DNA from: Blautia sp. Marseille-P3087
GTDB taxonomy: Bacteria > Bacillota > Clostridia > Lachnospirales > Lachnospiraceae
Reading direction: 5' to 3'
Assembly (NCBI RefSeq): GCF_900120195.1
Contig: NZ_LT635539.1
Location: forward strand, 843,932-907,931
Length of the DNA stretch: 64,000 nucleotides
Position 1 is the stretch's first letter. Each line of letters begins with the position of its first letter. Below are positions 46,522-54,502 of this stretch, piece after piece. The position numbers and the translations under genes are program-made. The notes under the pieces are model-generated. The model did no database searches and was not told where the DNA came from. It saw nothing but the letters and a program-made list of their open reading frames with translations.

Positions 46522-47286
46522 TTAGCGCAAAAATCCTGTCAACGGATCGGATGCGCTTCCACCTCTGGCAAGAACTCGTCCCATTCCGGTAAGATAAGCT
46601 TTTCTTCCGGCTTCAATCGCCAGTTTAAATGCAGATGCCATTTCCGGCACATTTCCCGCTGTTGCAATCGCGGTGTTGGCCATGATCGCTGCTGCACCCA
46701 TTTCCATTGCTTCACATGCCTGAGATGGTTTTCCGATTCCCGCATCTACAATAACCGGCAGATCAATCTCATCAATCAGTATCTGGATCATAGCTTTTGT
46801 TGCAAGACCTTTGTTGCTGCCGATTGGGGCTGCCAGCGGCATAACCGCAGCCGCACCTGCATTCTGAAGGTCTCTTGCCACATTCAGATCCGGATTCATA
46901 TAAGGCAAAACAACAAATCCTTCCTTAGCCAGAATCTCCGTTGCCTTGACCGTTTCATAGTTATCTGGGAAAAGATACTTCGCATCACGCATAACTTCAA
47001 TTTTTACAAAATTTCCGCATCCCATTGCCCTGCTCAGTCTCGCGATACGGACCGCCTCTTCTGCTGTTCTCGCTCCTGATGTATTTGGCAGCAGCGTCAC
47101 TCCTTTTGGAATAAAATCAAGAATATTTTCACTCTCCTGCGTATTTGCACGACGAAGTGCAAGCGTAATGATCTCCGCACCACCCTGTTCAACTGCAGCT
47201 TTGATCAGATTCAGATTATATTTTCCTGATCCAAGAATAAAACGACTTTTAAATTCTTTTCCGCCTAATACTAATTTATCTTCCAT
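46522..47286 (-). CDS. thiG: Thiazole synthase ThiG
   Basis: 254 residues, TIM barrel. Start [20 protein letters not shown], with the Schiff-base lysine region [20 protein letters not shown] and [20 protein letters not shown] near the end. It condenses 1-deoxyxylulose-5-phosphate, dehydroglycine and ThiS thiocarboxylate into the thiazole phosphate carboxylate. It lies between thiS and thiH. Confidence 0.97.
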   Translation of the reverse strand: MEDKLVLGGKEFKSRFILGSGKYNLNLIKAAVEQGGAEIITLALRRANTQESENILDFIPKGVTLLPNTSGARTAEEAVRIARLSRAMGCGNFVKIEVMRDAKYLFPDNYETVKATEILAKEGFVVLPYMNPDLNVARDLQNAGAAAVMPLAAPIGSNKGLATKAMIQILIDEIDLPVIVDAGIGKPSQACEAMEMGAAAIMANTAIATAGNVPEMASAFKLAIEAGRKAYLTGMGRVLARGGSASDPLTGFLR

Positions 47287-47334
47287 CTTCTGTTCTCTCT
47301 TTCTGTTTATTTTGCCTGGTTCATTGCAGGATTT

Positions 47335-47529
47335 TCAGCCTCCTCCGACAAAACGAAGGACTTCTATTTCATCATTATCCTGAATCGTCACATTGCCGAG
47401 ATTTTCTCTTGGGATGATCTCAAAATTGCGTTCTACAACTACCCATTCTGATTTATATCCCGCTTCATTCAGATATTCCAGAAGATTTTTTCCTGCAATG
47501 TCTTTATCCTCACCATTGATTTTTACCAT
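47335..47529 (-). CDS. thiS: Sulfur carrier protein ThiS
   Basis: 64 residues, ubiquitin-like fold. Start MVKINGEDKDIAGKNLLEYL; it ends in the diglycine tail LRFVGGG, which is adenylated and thiocarboxylated to deliver sulfur to ThiG. It is the first gene of the thi operon, behind an attenuator leader. A separate thiF adenylating gene is not in this cluster, and must lie elsewhere or be replaced by another E1-like enzyme. Confidence 0.96.
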   Translation of the reverse strand: MVKINGEDKDIAGKNLLEYLNEAGYKSEWVVVERNFEIIPRENLGNVTIQDNDEIEVLRFVGGG

Positions 47530-47560
47530 CTATACGCTCCTTTCACTTTCTTATATACGC

Positions 47561-47669
47561 AAAAAGGCACCGGACAACACACTTATGGTGTTGTCCGGCG
47601 CCTGAAATATCCTGTGAAAAGTGGTGCCCCCAGTTCACACTCAACCCATTCATCCGGGCTGCATATATG
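47561..47669 (-). promoter_or_regulatory. Attenuator leader of the thi operon (not a TPP aptamer)
   Basis: The minus-strand transcript from about 47669 folds a hairpin with stem tgtgaa/ttcaca around a GGGGGCACC loop (about 47608-47640), then a strong 15-bp terminator, ggcgccggacaacac with gtgttgtccggtgcc (47602-47588 with 47580-47566) followed by TTTTT. The conserved CUGAGA and ACCUGAUCUGGAUAAUGCC elements of the TPP riboswitch are absent. Its place matches the reported thiS-motif RNA class, whose ligand I do not know. Confidence 0.7.
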
Positions 47670-47675
47670 CAAAAC

Positions 47676-47704
47676 ATTATACAAAACTCAGGAAGACTTT
47701 GCAA
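47676..47704 (-). promoter_or_regulatory. Promoter of the thi operon
   Basis: On the minus strand TTGCAA at 47704-47699, 17-base spacer, TATAAT at 47681-47676. Confidence 0.88.
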
Positions 47705-47768
47705 GTGTTATTCTGAAAGATTTACAAAAGATTTTGCATTATTCTCTTTACATATTTTATCCCATTCA

Positions 47769-48944
47769 TTATTTATTCAGTAATTTCTTATATGACAAAT
47801 CAATAGCAAATGCCCCCAGCGGTGCAGTAAATACTATTGCAAGAACCGCCACAGTAAGTACGGTATCTCCACAGGCCAACCCCAATGCAAGCGGGATTCC
47901 TCCAATCGCAGCCTGAACAGTTGCTTTTGGTGTATAGGCCATCATAGCAAACAATTGCTCTTTTCTTTTAAGATTTGTTCCCAGCAGACATACAAATACA
48001 CCAAACATTCGAAATATCAATGCCCCAATAATAACAACGAAAGCTTTGGCTCCGACTTTTCCAAGGTATTCAATATTTACAGTTGCTCCTACAAGCACAA
48101 ACAGAAAAACTTCTGCCGCAACCCATAACTTCCCATATTTTACAGAGAGTCTTTTAGCAACAGCTTCTCTCTTTTTCTGTAATCCTATTCCGATAAACAT
48201 AACCGCAATCAATGATGAAAATGTAATTGCTGTTGTCAATTTATCCTCAATTACTACAAGCAAAAATGAAATGCTCAAAATAATAAGCACTTTTGATGTA
48301 TCCCGTATATGTACTTTTTTAAAGAAATATGCCAGTAACACACCCAGGAACAATCCTATTGCAATTCCAAAAAATATGGAAACCGGAATATTTACAAACT
48401 TAAGTATAGAAGCGCCTTCCCCCTGCATCATTCCGACAAATGTGGAAAACAGAACTATGACATACACATCGTCAACGGATGCGCCTGCAAGGATCAATTG
48501 TGGAATTCCTTCTTTTACTCCATAGCCCTCATCCATAAGCTTCACCATTCTGGGAACAACAACAGCCGGTGAAACTGCTGCAAGTACTGCACCCATAACA
48601 GCCGACTCTAATACGCTTAATCCCATTAGTTTTGGTGCCAGCAGAATCATACCCAGCAATTCAAAAGATGCCGGTACAAAACACATAAGAACTGCAGGTC
48701 TTCCAATCTTTTTAAGTCCGGACAGATCCAGCCCGAGACCTGCTCTTGTAAGAATGATGATCAATGCTATTTTACGAAGTTCTGCAGATATTCCAAGAAT
48801 ACTGCCATCCAGCAGATTAAGCCCATATGGTCCCAGAATAATGCCGGTGATTAACATTCCAAGTAAAGCCGGTAATTTAATTTTCTGGCATATCCATCCC
48901 ATGAACATTCCCAAAATTAGAATCAGTGAAATACTTAATAACAT
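47769..48944 (-). CDS. CPA2-type cation:proton antiporter under fluoride riboswitch control
   Basis: 391 residues with ATG 48944 (MLLSISLILILGMFMGWI), which has GGGAGG at good spacing; the longer in-frame start (49010) lies inside the riboswitch. About 12-13 hydrophobic segments are seen. CPA2 motifs: LLGMLITGIILGPYGLN, TRAGLGLDLSGLKK, and the ion-site ASVDDVYVIVLFSTF (family usually AxxDD). There is no C-terminal TrkA-N domain. The fluoride riboswitch upstream suggests a role in fluoride resistance or pH/ion balance under fluoride stress (inference), as for other riboswitch-linked antiporters. Confidence 0.88.
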   Translation of the reverse strand: MLLSISLILILGMFMGWICQKIKLPALLGMLITGIILGPYGLNLLDGSILGISAELRKIALIIILTRAGLGLDLSGLKKIGRPAVLMCFVPASFELLGMILLAPKLMGLSVLESAVMGAVLAAVSPAVVVPRMVKLMDEGYGVKEGIPQLILAGASVDDVYVIVLFSTFVGMMQGEGASILKFVNIPVSIFFGIAIGLFLGVLLAYFFKKVHIRDTSKVLIILSISFLLVVIEDKLTTAITFSSLIAVMFIGIGLQKKREAVAKRLSVKYGKLWVAAEVFLFVLVGATVNIEYLGKVGAKAFVVIIGALIFRMFGVFVCLLGTNLKRKEQLFAMMAYTPKATVQAAIGGIPLALGLACGDTVLTVAVLAIVFTAPLGAFAIDLSYKKLLNK

Positions 48945-48965
48945 AAAATTCCTCCCTATATACGC

Positions 48966-49066
48966 AGAAAAAGCTGAGACTTTCTGCGTCAGTTTACTCG
49001 CAGAAGTCATCAGCTTTCATAAGCGGTTTAAGTAATTTATTACTCAGGGAGAACTTCATTCCCTTT
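48966..49066 (-). promoter_or_regulatory. Fluoride riboswitch with overlapping terminator
   Basis: On the minus strand the aptamer hallmarks appear in order: GGGAATGAAGTTCTCCC, then AAACCGCTT, then AAGCTGATGACTTCTGC, as in the crcB motif consensus. A small hairpin is inserted between the first two. The last segment also forms a terminator stem: aaagctga and gacttctgcg (49017-48999) with cgcagaaagtc and tcagctttt (48987-48968), followed by TT. Fluoride binding would free read-through into the antiporter gene. Confidence 0.83.
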
Positions 49067-49078
49067 ATAGCCTTAATA

Positions 49079-49107
49079 AGAATAGCACATAAGCTCCTCT
49101 TTCGCAA
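49079..49107 (-). promoter_or_regulatory. Promoter of the fluoride riboswitch-antiporter gene
   Basis: On the minus strand TTGCGA at 49107-49102, 17-base spacer, and TGC TATTCT (extended -10) at 49084-49079. Confidence 0.75.
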
Positions 49108-49261
49108 GAAAAAATCATTTTACTCAAACGATCCTACCCCAAATCAGACTTATTCACATTTGAACCATCCATTTTTGTCGCTTGCCATGACTTGCACTAT
49201 ATTTTCCAAGGTATAAGTCATCTAATTTTTAAAATCTGGATGACTTTATACTCATTTACTA

Positions 49262-49351
49262 TTATCTGAGGTATCTTAAATCTGAAATTTGGTGGACCCG
49301 GATAACCAATAAAGAAATTGCAGCAATCCCTGCCAGTACCTGTCCTGTCAT
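49262..49351 (-). CDS. Possible 29-residue hydrophobic peptide
   Basis: The frame begins MTGQVLAGIAAISLLVIRVH and ends DLRYLR, with one hydrophobic stretch of about 16 residues. GGGGA lies 8 bases before ATG 49351. It may be a real small membrane peptide or the last relic of a larger gene; nothing else supports it. The rest of 49108-49510 shows an aagtcatc/gatgactt inverted repeat near 49216-49250 and otherwise no gene. Confidence 0.3.
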   Translation of the reverse strand: MTGQVLAGIAAISLLVIRVHQISDLRYLR

Positions 49352-49510
49352 ATTTATTTCCCCATCGTATAGAATTAACTATTTTGTCAATTTCCAGAGA
49401 TTTTCCCCTGTCGCCTCTAGTTAGTTGCCACTGACTTTATTTTAGTACTAAAAACAGCTATTTATATTCTCAATTAAATATACACAGCTGTTTATGTAGA
49501 TTTTTTTTTC

Positions 49511-50140
49511 TTATCGGATAAAATGTGTTGCTACTCTTTCTTCTTTTTCAGGAAGTCCTAACTGCTCTTTGCCAAGTGCGATGCTCTTCATCAGGAATGT
49601 CATATTGGCAGCAAGGGTGCGCATGGTCTGCTTGCCTTCTTCGTCCTTTTCGGCTTCACCCGGAGTTCTTCCGTGAATACTGTTCCAGTACTGGCTGGAT
49701 GCAATCGGCATTCCGGATATGGTAAAATATTTATTGAGTTCGTCAAATGTCGCCGAACATCCGCCTCGTCTGGCACAGGCGATACTTGCACCGACTTTCA
49801 TCGTCTTATCAAAATGACTGCTGTAAAACAGGCGGTCAAGACAGGCGACCAGCGTTGCATTTGCAGACGCATAATAGACCGGACTTGCAACCACAAGACC
49901 ATCTGCTTCTTCAAATTTCGGTGCAAGTTCATTTACGATATCGTCAAAGACACATTTACCTTTTTCATAGCAGGAATTACATGCAACACATCCACGAATG
50001 GCTTTATTTCCAACTGTCACTGTTTCCACATCGACTCCGTTTTCTTTAAAAACTTTCTCCATCTCTCGCAGTGCGATTGATGTATTTCCATTTGATTTCG
50101 GACTTCCGTTTATCATAAGTACCTTTAAATTTTCTTTCAT
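49511..50140 (-). CDS. Flavodoxin-family NADPH-dependent FMN reductase
   Basis: 209 residues with ATG 50140 (MKENLKVLMINGSPKSNG). The flavin-binding loop is INGSPKSNGNTSIAL, followed by a cysteine cluster CVACNSCYEKGKC and the active-site stretch VVASPVYYASANATLVACLD. The cluster resembles iron-sulfur flavoproteins (Isf) of anaerobes, though the exact spacing was not confirmed. It would pass electrons between ferredoxin-like donors and flavin. It sits 26 bases after an aldo/keto reductase that carries 4Fe-4S motifs, so the two probably form a redox pair. Confidence 0.88.
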   Translation of the reverse strand: MKENLKVLMINGSPKSNGNTSIALREMEKVFKENGVDVETVTVGNKAIRGCVACNSCYEKGKCVFDDIVNELAPKFEEADGLVVASPVYYASANATLVACLDRLFYSSHFDKTMKVGASIACARRGGCSATFDELNKYFTISGMPIASSQYWNSIHGRTPGEAEKDEEGKQTMRTLAANMTFLMKSIALGKEQLGLPEKEERVATHFIR

Positions 50141-50166
50141 AATCTTCTTTCTCCTGTCTGTGCTTT

Positions 50167-51312
50167 TTAACATCCAAATAATTTTGCTGTTTTTTCCATA
50201 CGTTCTGCGATTGGCACACCGAACGGACACCTTGCTTCACATGCCTGGCATCCGATACATTCAGATGCTTTGTGCTCCAGCAATTCATAATGCGATTGAA
50301 CCGTTGCCGGAACTTCCGGCTGCATCATCGCAAGATCATAAAACTTGTTGATCATTGCGATATCCAGATTAGATACACATGGTTTGCAATGACCGCAGTA
50401 TGTACACTCTCCTCTGTAGGAGTGAAAAGGTGCACTGGCAATCACTGATGCATAATCCTTCTCCTCTTCGTTCGCATTTTCGTATGCTGTTGCCTGATCC
50501 ACCTGTTCTTTTGTATCATAGCCGCACATGATCGAACAGACCGCCGGACGTGTCAGTGCATAGTGAATACACTGTACCGGTGTCAGGCTTACTCCGAACG
50601 GGGAACGTTTTTCATCAAAAAGTCTTCCGCCTGCAAAACCTTTCATTACTGTAATTCCCACATCATTCTGTTCACATACCTTGTACAGACGTGCACGATC
50701 CGGGTCTGTTCCTTTCAGATTTTCATCAAATTCCTCCGCGAACATCGTATCAATATTTTCACTTGCAGGAAGCATGTCAAATGCCGGATTGATGCTGAAA
50801 AGAATCATTTCCACATAACCGGACTCTGCCGCCTTTACCGCTACTTTCGGGTTGTGGGAACTCATACCGATATGATGGATCACTCCGTTCTTTTTTAAAT
50901 CCATCACATACTCCAGATAATCCGAATGCTGGATCTGCTCCCATTCTTCTTCAGAATCCACATAATGAATCATTCCGAGATCAATATAATCTGTCTGCAG
51001 TCTCTTCAGAAGATCTTCAAAAGCCGGACGCACATATTTCATATCTCTTGTACGGAAATACTGCTCATCTTTCCATGTAGAACCGATATGTCCCTGAATA
51101 AACCATTTGGAGCGGTTTTCTTTGATTCCCTCTCCGATAATATTTCTGGATTTCGGATCTGCCATCCAGCAGTCCAGAATGTTGATTCCCTTTGATGAAG
51201 CATAACGAATCAGCTCAATACTTTCCTCTTCCGGATGACGTTCCAGCCACTCACCGCCAAAACCAATTTCACTGACCTCTAATTCAGTTTTGCCCAATCT
51301 GCGTGTTTTCAT
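50167..51312 (-). CDS. Aldo/keto reductase with C-terminal 4Fe-4S domain
   Basis: 381 residues with ATG 51312 (MKTRRLGKTELEVSEIGFGG), preceded by GGAGG. The AKR barrel occupies about 1-285, with the catalytic region INILDCWMADPKSRNI and a conserved TDYIDLGMIHYVDSEE strand. The C-terminal 90 residues hold two cysteine clusters, CTYCGHCKPC and CIGCQACEARCPFG, typical of ferredoxin-like AKR proteins of anaerobes. Electrons may flow between NADPH and a ferredoxin pool. The substrate is unknown. The flavodoxin-type gene follows downstream. Confidence 0.9.
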   Translation of the reverse strand: MKTRRLGKTELEVSEIGFGGEWLERHPEEESIELIRYASSKGINILDCWMADPKSRNIIGEGIKENRSKWFIQGHIGSTWKDEQYFRTRDMKYVRPAFEDLLKRLQTDYIDLGMIHYVDSEEEWEQIQHSDYLEYVMDLKKNGVIHHIGMSSHNPKVAVKAAESGYVEMILFSINPAFDMLPASENIDTMFAEEFDENLKGTDPDRARLYKVCEQNDVGITVMKGFAGGRLFDEKRSPFGVSLTPVQCIHYALTRPAVCSIMCGYDTKEQVDQATAYENANEEEKDYASVIASAPFHSYRGECTYCGHCKPCVSNLDIAMINKFYDLAMMQPEVPATVQSHYELLEHKASECIGCQACEARCPFGVPIAERMEKTAKLFGC

Positions 51313-51412
51313 TAGTTTTCCTCCAATAAATATAATCATCCTATTTTCACACGAAATATCAAACATTTCTACAACAGTATAACATAAGCTTTTCCGAATT
51401 ATAATCGTCTAA

Positions 51413-51568
51413 AAAAGTGGCTATCGTTACCGGTACCGCAGCATTCCCGCTTGGGCTGTCATTTTCACCATATTGCCGATATTTATCCTGCTGTTTCCAT
51501 TTCGAATCATCGGTACATTACATATCGCTGCGATGACTTCCATGTTGGTCTGGATGATCCTGCTATAA
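51413..51568 (+). pseudogene. Possible C-terminal remnant of a membrane protein
   Basis: This gene-free stretch holds an open frame of 51 codons with no start codon, ending at TAA 51566. It reads like one or two transmembrane segments (IPAWAVIFTILPIFILLFPF then TSMLVWMILL). It may be the tail of a lost transporter or membrane gene. A competing minus-strand frame exists, so this is weak. Confidence 0.3.
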
Positions 51569-51594
51569 GAAAGTGATATGCTCCCTTCTTTTTT

Positions 51595-52215
51595 TCAGAT
51601 TCCATATTTTTTGAGATCCACTTTGCCATTGACCACTTCTACACCGTCTGCTTCCAGAAGTTTTGCCTGTGCGCCGCCTCCTCCGAATGCAAAGGCTCCG
51701 GCAAGTTCTCCCTTCGAATTGACTACCCGAAAACACGGGATATGCTCCGGATCCGGATTTTTATGCAGCGCATTTCCGACTGCCCGTGACATTTTGGGGT
51801 TCCCTGCCATTTCTGCAACTTTCCCATATGTTGCAACATGGCCTTTTGGGATTCGTTTTACTGCCTCATAGATTCGCTTCGTCGGACTGTCTGTGATCAG
51901 ATCATAACTTTCGGCAATCATTCTCTTGATGTCTTTATCCGGTATGCTTCCATCCAGTATAATCGTATTCCAGTGTTCTTTATTCTGGTGGTATCCCGCT
52001 GTCACAGACTCATATGCGGATCGCCAGAAATCGCGCCATTCCGGATCTGTTTTTACATTCAGATTGATATATCCGTTACGTTCATAAATCCATAGGAAAG
52101 CCTTTTTGCTTCCTTTTACCCTTATCAGCTGCCAGTTCGGATCATGGAAAGGTTTTTCTTCGTATACACTTTTAAATGACAGTCCAAATTTTAATGCTTC
52201 TTCACGTGTTTTCAT
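51595..52215 (-). CDS. MmcQ/YjbR-like and MGMT-like fusion protein
   Basis: 206 residues. Residues 1-105 match the MmcQ/YjbR fold (KTREEALKFGLSFKSVYEEK, with WLIRVKGSKKAFLWIYERN-like strands). Residues 115-206 match the DNA-binding C-terminal domain of O6-alkylguanine-DNA alkyltransferases: RIPKGHVATYGKVAEMAG, then NPDPEHIPCFRVVNSKGELA. The active-site cysteine is present but the usual PCHR is PCFR. It may repair or only recognise alkylated DNA, like alkyltransferase-like proteins. ATG 52215 is taken; another in-frame start lies two codons upstream. It follows an HD-domain gene by 37 bases. Confidence 0.85.
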   Translation of the reverse strand: MKTREEALKFGLSFKSVYEEKPFHDPNWQLIRVKGSKKAFLWIYERNGYINLNVKTDPEWRDFWRSAYESVTAGYHQNKEHWNTIILDGSIPDKDIKRMIAESYDLITDSPTKRIYEAVKRIPKGHVATYGKVAEMAGNPKMSRAVGNALHKNPDPEHIPCFRVVNSKGELAGAFAFGGGGAQAKLLEADGVEVVNGKVDLKKYGI

Positions 52216-52252
52216 ATACACAACACTTCCTTATTTCTGCAATTTTTATAAC

Positions 52253-52792
52253 TTATTTCTCCTTTATCAGTGCCTCCGCCAATATTATAAATTCCTCTGC
52301 AACATCTTTCCAGTTTCGCTCTGTCATATCCGTAACAGATGCCAGTAACTTTACGGGTCTGTCTTTTTCTCCGATCATCAGTTCTCTGAGTTCATGATCC
52401 AGTATCTCATCATCGATCTGCCTCCATCTGGAATTTTCTTCTTCACTCAGATCACCCAGACCAAATTTCTCCAAAATACAGTCCATTATTTTGCTTTCAA
52501 TTTTATAATACTCTGGCAGATGTACTTTTACCGGTCTGATAATATCCGCAATATATGCCTCACTCGCATCATGCAGAAGACATGCAAGCTGTACCCTCTT
52601 CGACCATCCTCTTGCCCTTGCTTCTTTCATACAGTTTATCGAATGCTGTCCTACGGAATAAAAATATTTTAAATGTCCTCCTCCACGACATAACAGACTC
52701 AGTGCATGCGCAAGATCTTCCAGTGATACATCTTCACTGTTCATGTGCATAGGATCAAACTTTTTCCCGGAAAATGTGTTCATCACACTCAT
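52253..52792 (-). CDS. HD-domain phosphohydrolase (YfbR-like)
   Basis: 179 residues (or 176 from the second ATG at 52783). The HD motif is seen in RVQLACLLHDASEAYIADI, with further His/Asp at HSINCMKEAR and DHELRELMIGEKDRP. The fold resembles 5'-deoxynucleotidases and the phage-type HD hydrolases. It likely removes phosphate from nucleotides, but the substrate is not deducible. It lies upstream of the MmcQ-MGMT gene on the same strand. Its own upstream sequence holds the remnant of an aminotransferase gene. Confidence 0.85.
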   Translation of the reverse strand: MSVMNTFSGKKFDPMHMNSEDVSLEDLAHALSLLCRGGGHLKYFYSVGQHSINCMKEARARGWSKRVQLACLLHDASEAYIADIIRPVKVHLPEYYKIESKIMDCILEKFGLGDLSEEENSRWRQIDDEILDHELRELMIGEKDRPVKLLASVTDMTERNWKDVAEEFIILAEALIKEK

Positions 52793-52855
52793 ATCTTTCC
52801 AACTCCATTCTCATCTCTTCCAAACGATGCAATGCCTCGTCCAATGTCTCTTTTT

Positions 52856-52929
52856 CATCATCACTTCTGTTTTCCCACAGGTTACCACGATTTCTTTATT
52901 CGGGTCAATACCCCTGTAGATTGCTTTTC
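52856..52929 (-). pseudogene. Remnant of a class I/II PLP aminotransferase gene
   Basis: In the gap between pepV and the HD gene the minus strand encodes KAIYRGIDPNKEIVVTCG then KTEVMM, which fits the N-terminal 'IVVTCGATEAMM' motif of aspartate-type aminotransferases. It is out of frame on both sides. Match length is about 24 codons, so it is suggestive only. Confidence 0.4.
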
Positions 52930-52965
52930 CAGCTTAATTTTCATTGTAAATATCTTATCTCATCC

Positions 52966-53009
52966 AAAAAGAGAACCTTCCCTGTCCGGTGGCAGGGAAG
53001 ATTCTCTTT
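52966..53009 (-). terminator. Terminator of pepV
   Basis: On the minus strand aaagagaatcttccctg pairs with cagggaaggttctcttt (two mismatches) over an 8-base loop, followed by TTGG. Confidence 0.8.
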
Positions 53010-53065
53010 ATTTGTTTATGCATTATCATAATTTCTGTTATAAATCAACAGATTTCAGAAAACGA

Positions 53066-54424
53066 TCAGATTGCAAGAAGATTTTTGATTGCTTCCATAT
53101 ATACAAGTACAGCTTCTTCCATTCCTGATACAAGTATAAATTCATCTGCACCGTGAATACGGTAATCGATTCCCGGCATTTCCGGTCCGAATGCGATAAT
53201 GTTTTTAAGTGATTTCGCATAAGTTCCGCCGCCGATAACCATCGGTTTATTCTCTGTGTCACCTGTTACATCGACATACGCTTTGTACAGTGCATTTACA
53301 AGCGGAGACTCTCTCGGGAAGAACAGAGAATCACCAATTCCAAGGATCTCAATACGTCCGTTTTCATCTTCCAGTCTGTCTTCGCACATCTTACGGACTT
53401 CCTCACTCTTGAGAGTAACCGGTACACGGATGTCAATTGTTGCAGAAATCACGCCGTCTTCTGTCTTAACGATACCATTGCACAGTGTCAGTTCGCCGTA
53501 TTCGTCAGCAAACTTAAGACCAAGACCGGAACCATCGCAGGCTGTACCGATATGTTCATTATAGAAGTTCACAAAATCATCTTCAAATCCGACTTCTGCA
53601 AGGCATGCAAATGTCACTCCTGCTGCATTGACGCCAAGAGTTGGTGTGCTGGCATGTGCCGGAACGCCTTTTGTATAAATGCTGATCTCGCCATTTTCTT
53701 CTGTTACTTTGTATTCCTGAAGCTTTTTCTCAGCAAACGCTGACTCAAGCTTTTCTTTCAGTCCTGATTCTGCCGGAACTATAGTATTACAGGTGTCACA
53801 CACAGCGTTGGAAACAAAACCGCCATTCATGGAAATAATCTTTGTATTTTTAGAATATGCCATCATTCCCATCTGACCCTTTTCACCATGGATACATGGG
53901 AAGTTTGCATCCGGTGTAAAACCACAGGATAATTCCTCTTCTACTTCATTGTAATGTTCCATACATTTTGATCCGGTTTCCTCGTTACATCCCATGATCA
54001 GGCGGACTCTTTTGTTTAATTTCACACCAGAATCACGTACGAGTTTCATTGCATAAAGTGCCTCAAGAATCGGTCCTTTGTCATCTGTTGTTCCACGTCC
54101 GTAAATATGATCTCCATCACGTGTAAGAGTAAATGGATCATATGTCCAGTCACCGCCTACCGGTACAATATCAAGATGTCCGGCGATACCAACAATTTCC
54201 TCTCCCTCGCCCATCTCTGCATAACCGCAGTAGTTATCAAGATTTACTGTTTTGAAACCAAGCTCATCTGCAATTTTTAATGCTTCCTCAAGAACCTTTG
54301 CAGGTCCTTCGCCAAACGGCATTCCCTCTGCCGGTGTACCAAGCTGCGAATCAATCGCAACCAGTCTGCCCATATTTTTAATAATTTCGTCTGATAATCC
54401 GTGAATTTCTTCTTTTATACTCAT
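53066..54424 (-). CDS. pepV: Dipeptidase PepV
   Basis: 452 residues with ATG 54424 (MSIKEEIHGLSDEI), which has GGAGGAAAT upstream; the ATG two codons earlier sits too close. Zinc-peptidase M20 landmarks: EEIVGIAGHLDIVPVGGDW, GRGTTDDKGPILEALYAM, IMGCNEETGSKCMEHYNEVE, and GVPAHASTPTLGVNAAG. It hydrolyses dipeptides, including beta-Ala-dipeptides, in cytoplasmic peptide use. Length is typical for PepV. It is a single gene with its own terminator. Confidence 0.96.
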   Translation of the reverse strand: MSIKEEIHGLSDEIIKNMGRLVAIDSQLGTPAEGMPFGEGPAKVLEEALKIADELGFKTVNLDNYCGYAEMGEGEEIVGIAGHLDIVPVGGDWTYDPFTLTRDGDHIYGRGTTDDKGPILEALYAMKLVRDSGVKLNKRVRLIMGCNEETGSKCMEHYNEVEEELSCGFTPDANFPCIHGEKGQMGMMAYSKNTKIISMNGGFVSNAVCDTCNTIVPAESGLKEKLESAFAEKKLQEYKVTEENGEISIYTKGVPAHASTPTLGVNAAGVTFACLAEVGFEDDFVNFYNEHIGTACDGSGLGLKFADEYGELTLCNGIVKTEDGVISATIDIRVPVTLKSEEVRKMCEDRLEDENGRIEILGIGDSLFFPRESPLVNALYKAYVDVTGDTENKPMVIGGGTYAKSLKNIIAFGPEMPGIDYRIHGADEFILVSGMEEAVLVYMEAIKNLLAI

Positions 54425-54502
54425 TACCATTTCCTCCAGATATTATTCTCCTGCCAAAAACCATATATTCTGCAGTCTTTCTTAAATATACACTTTTTTT
54501 CT

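Noticed and set aside
47561..47669. TPP riboswitch upstream of thiS
   Set aside because: CUGAGA and the ACCUGAUCUGGAUAAUGCC segment are missing; only a hairpin and a terminator remain.
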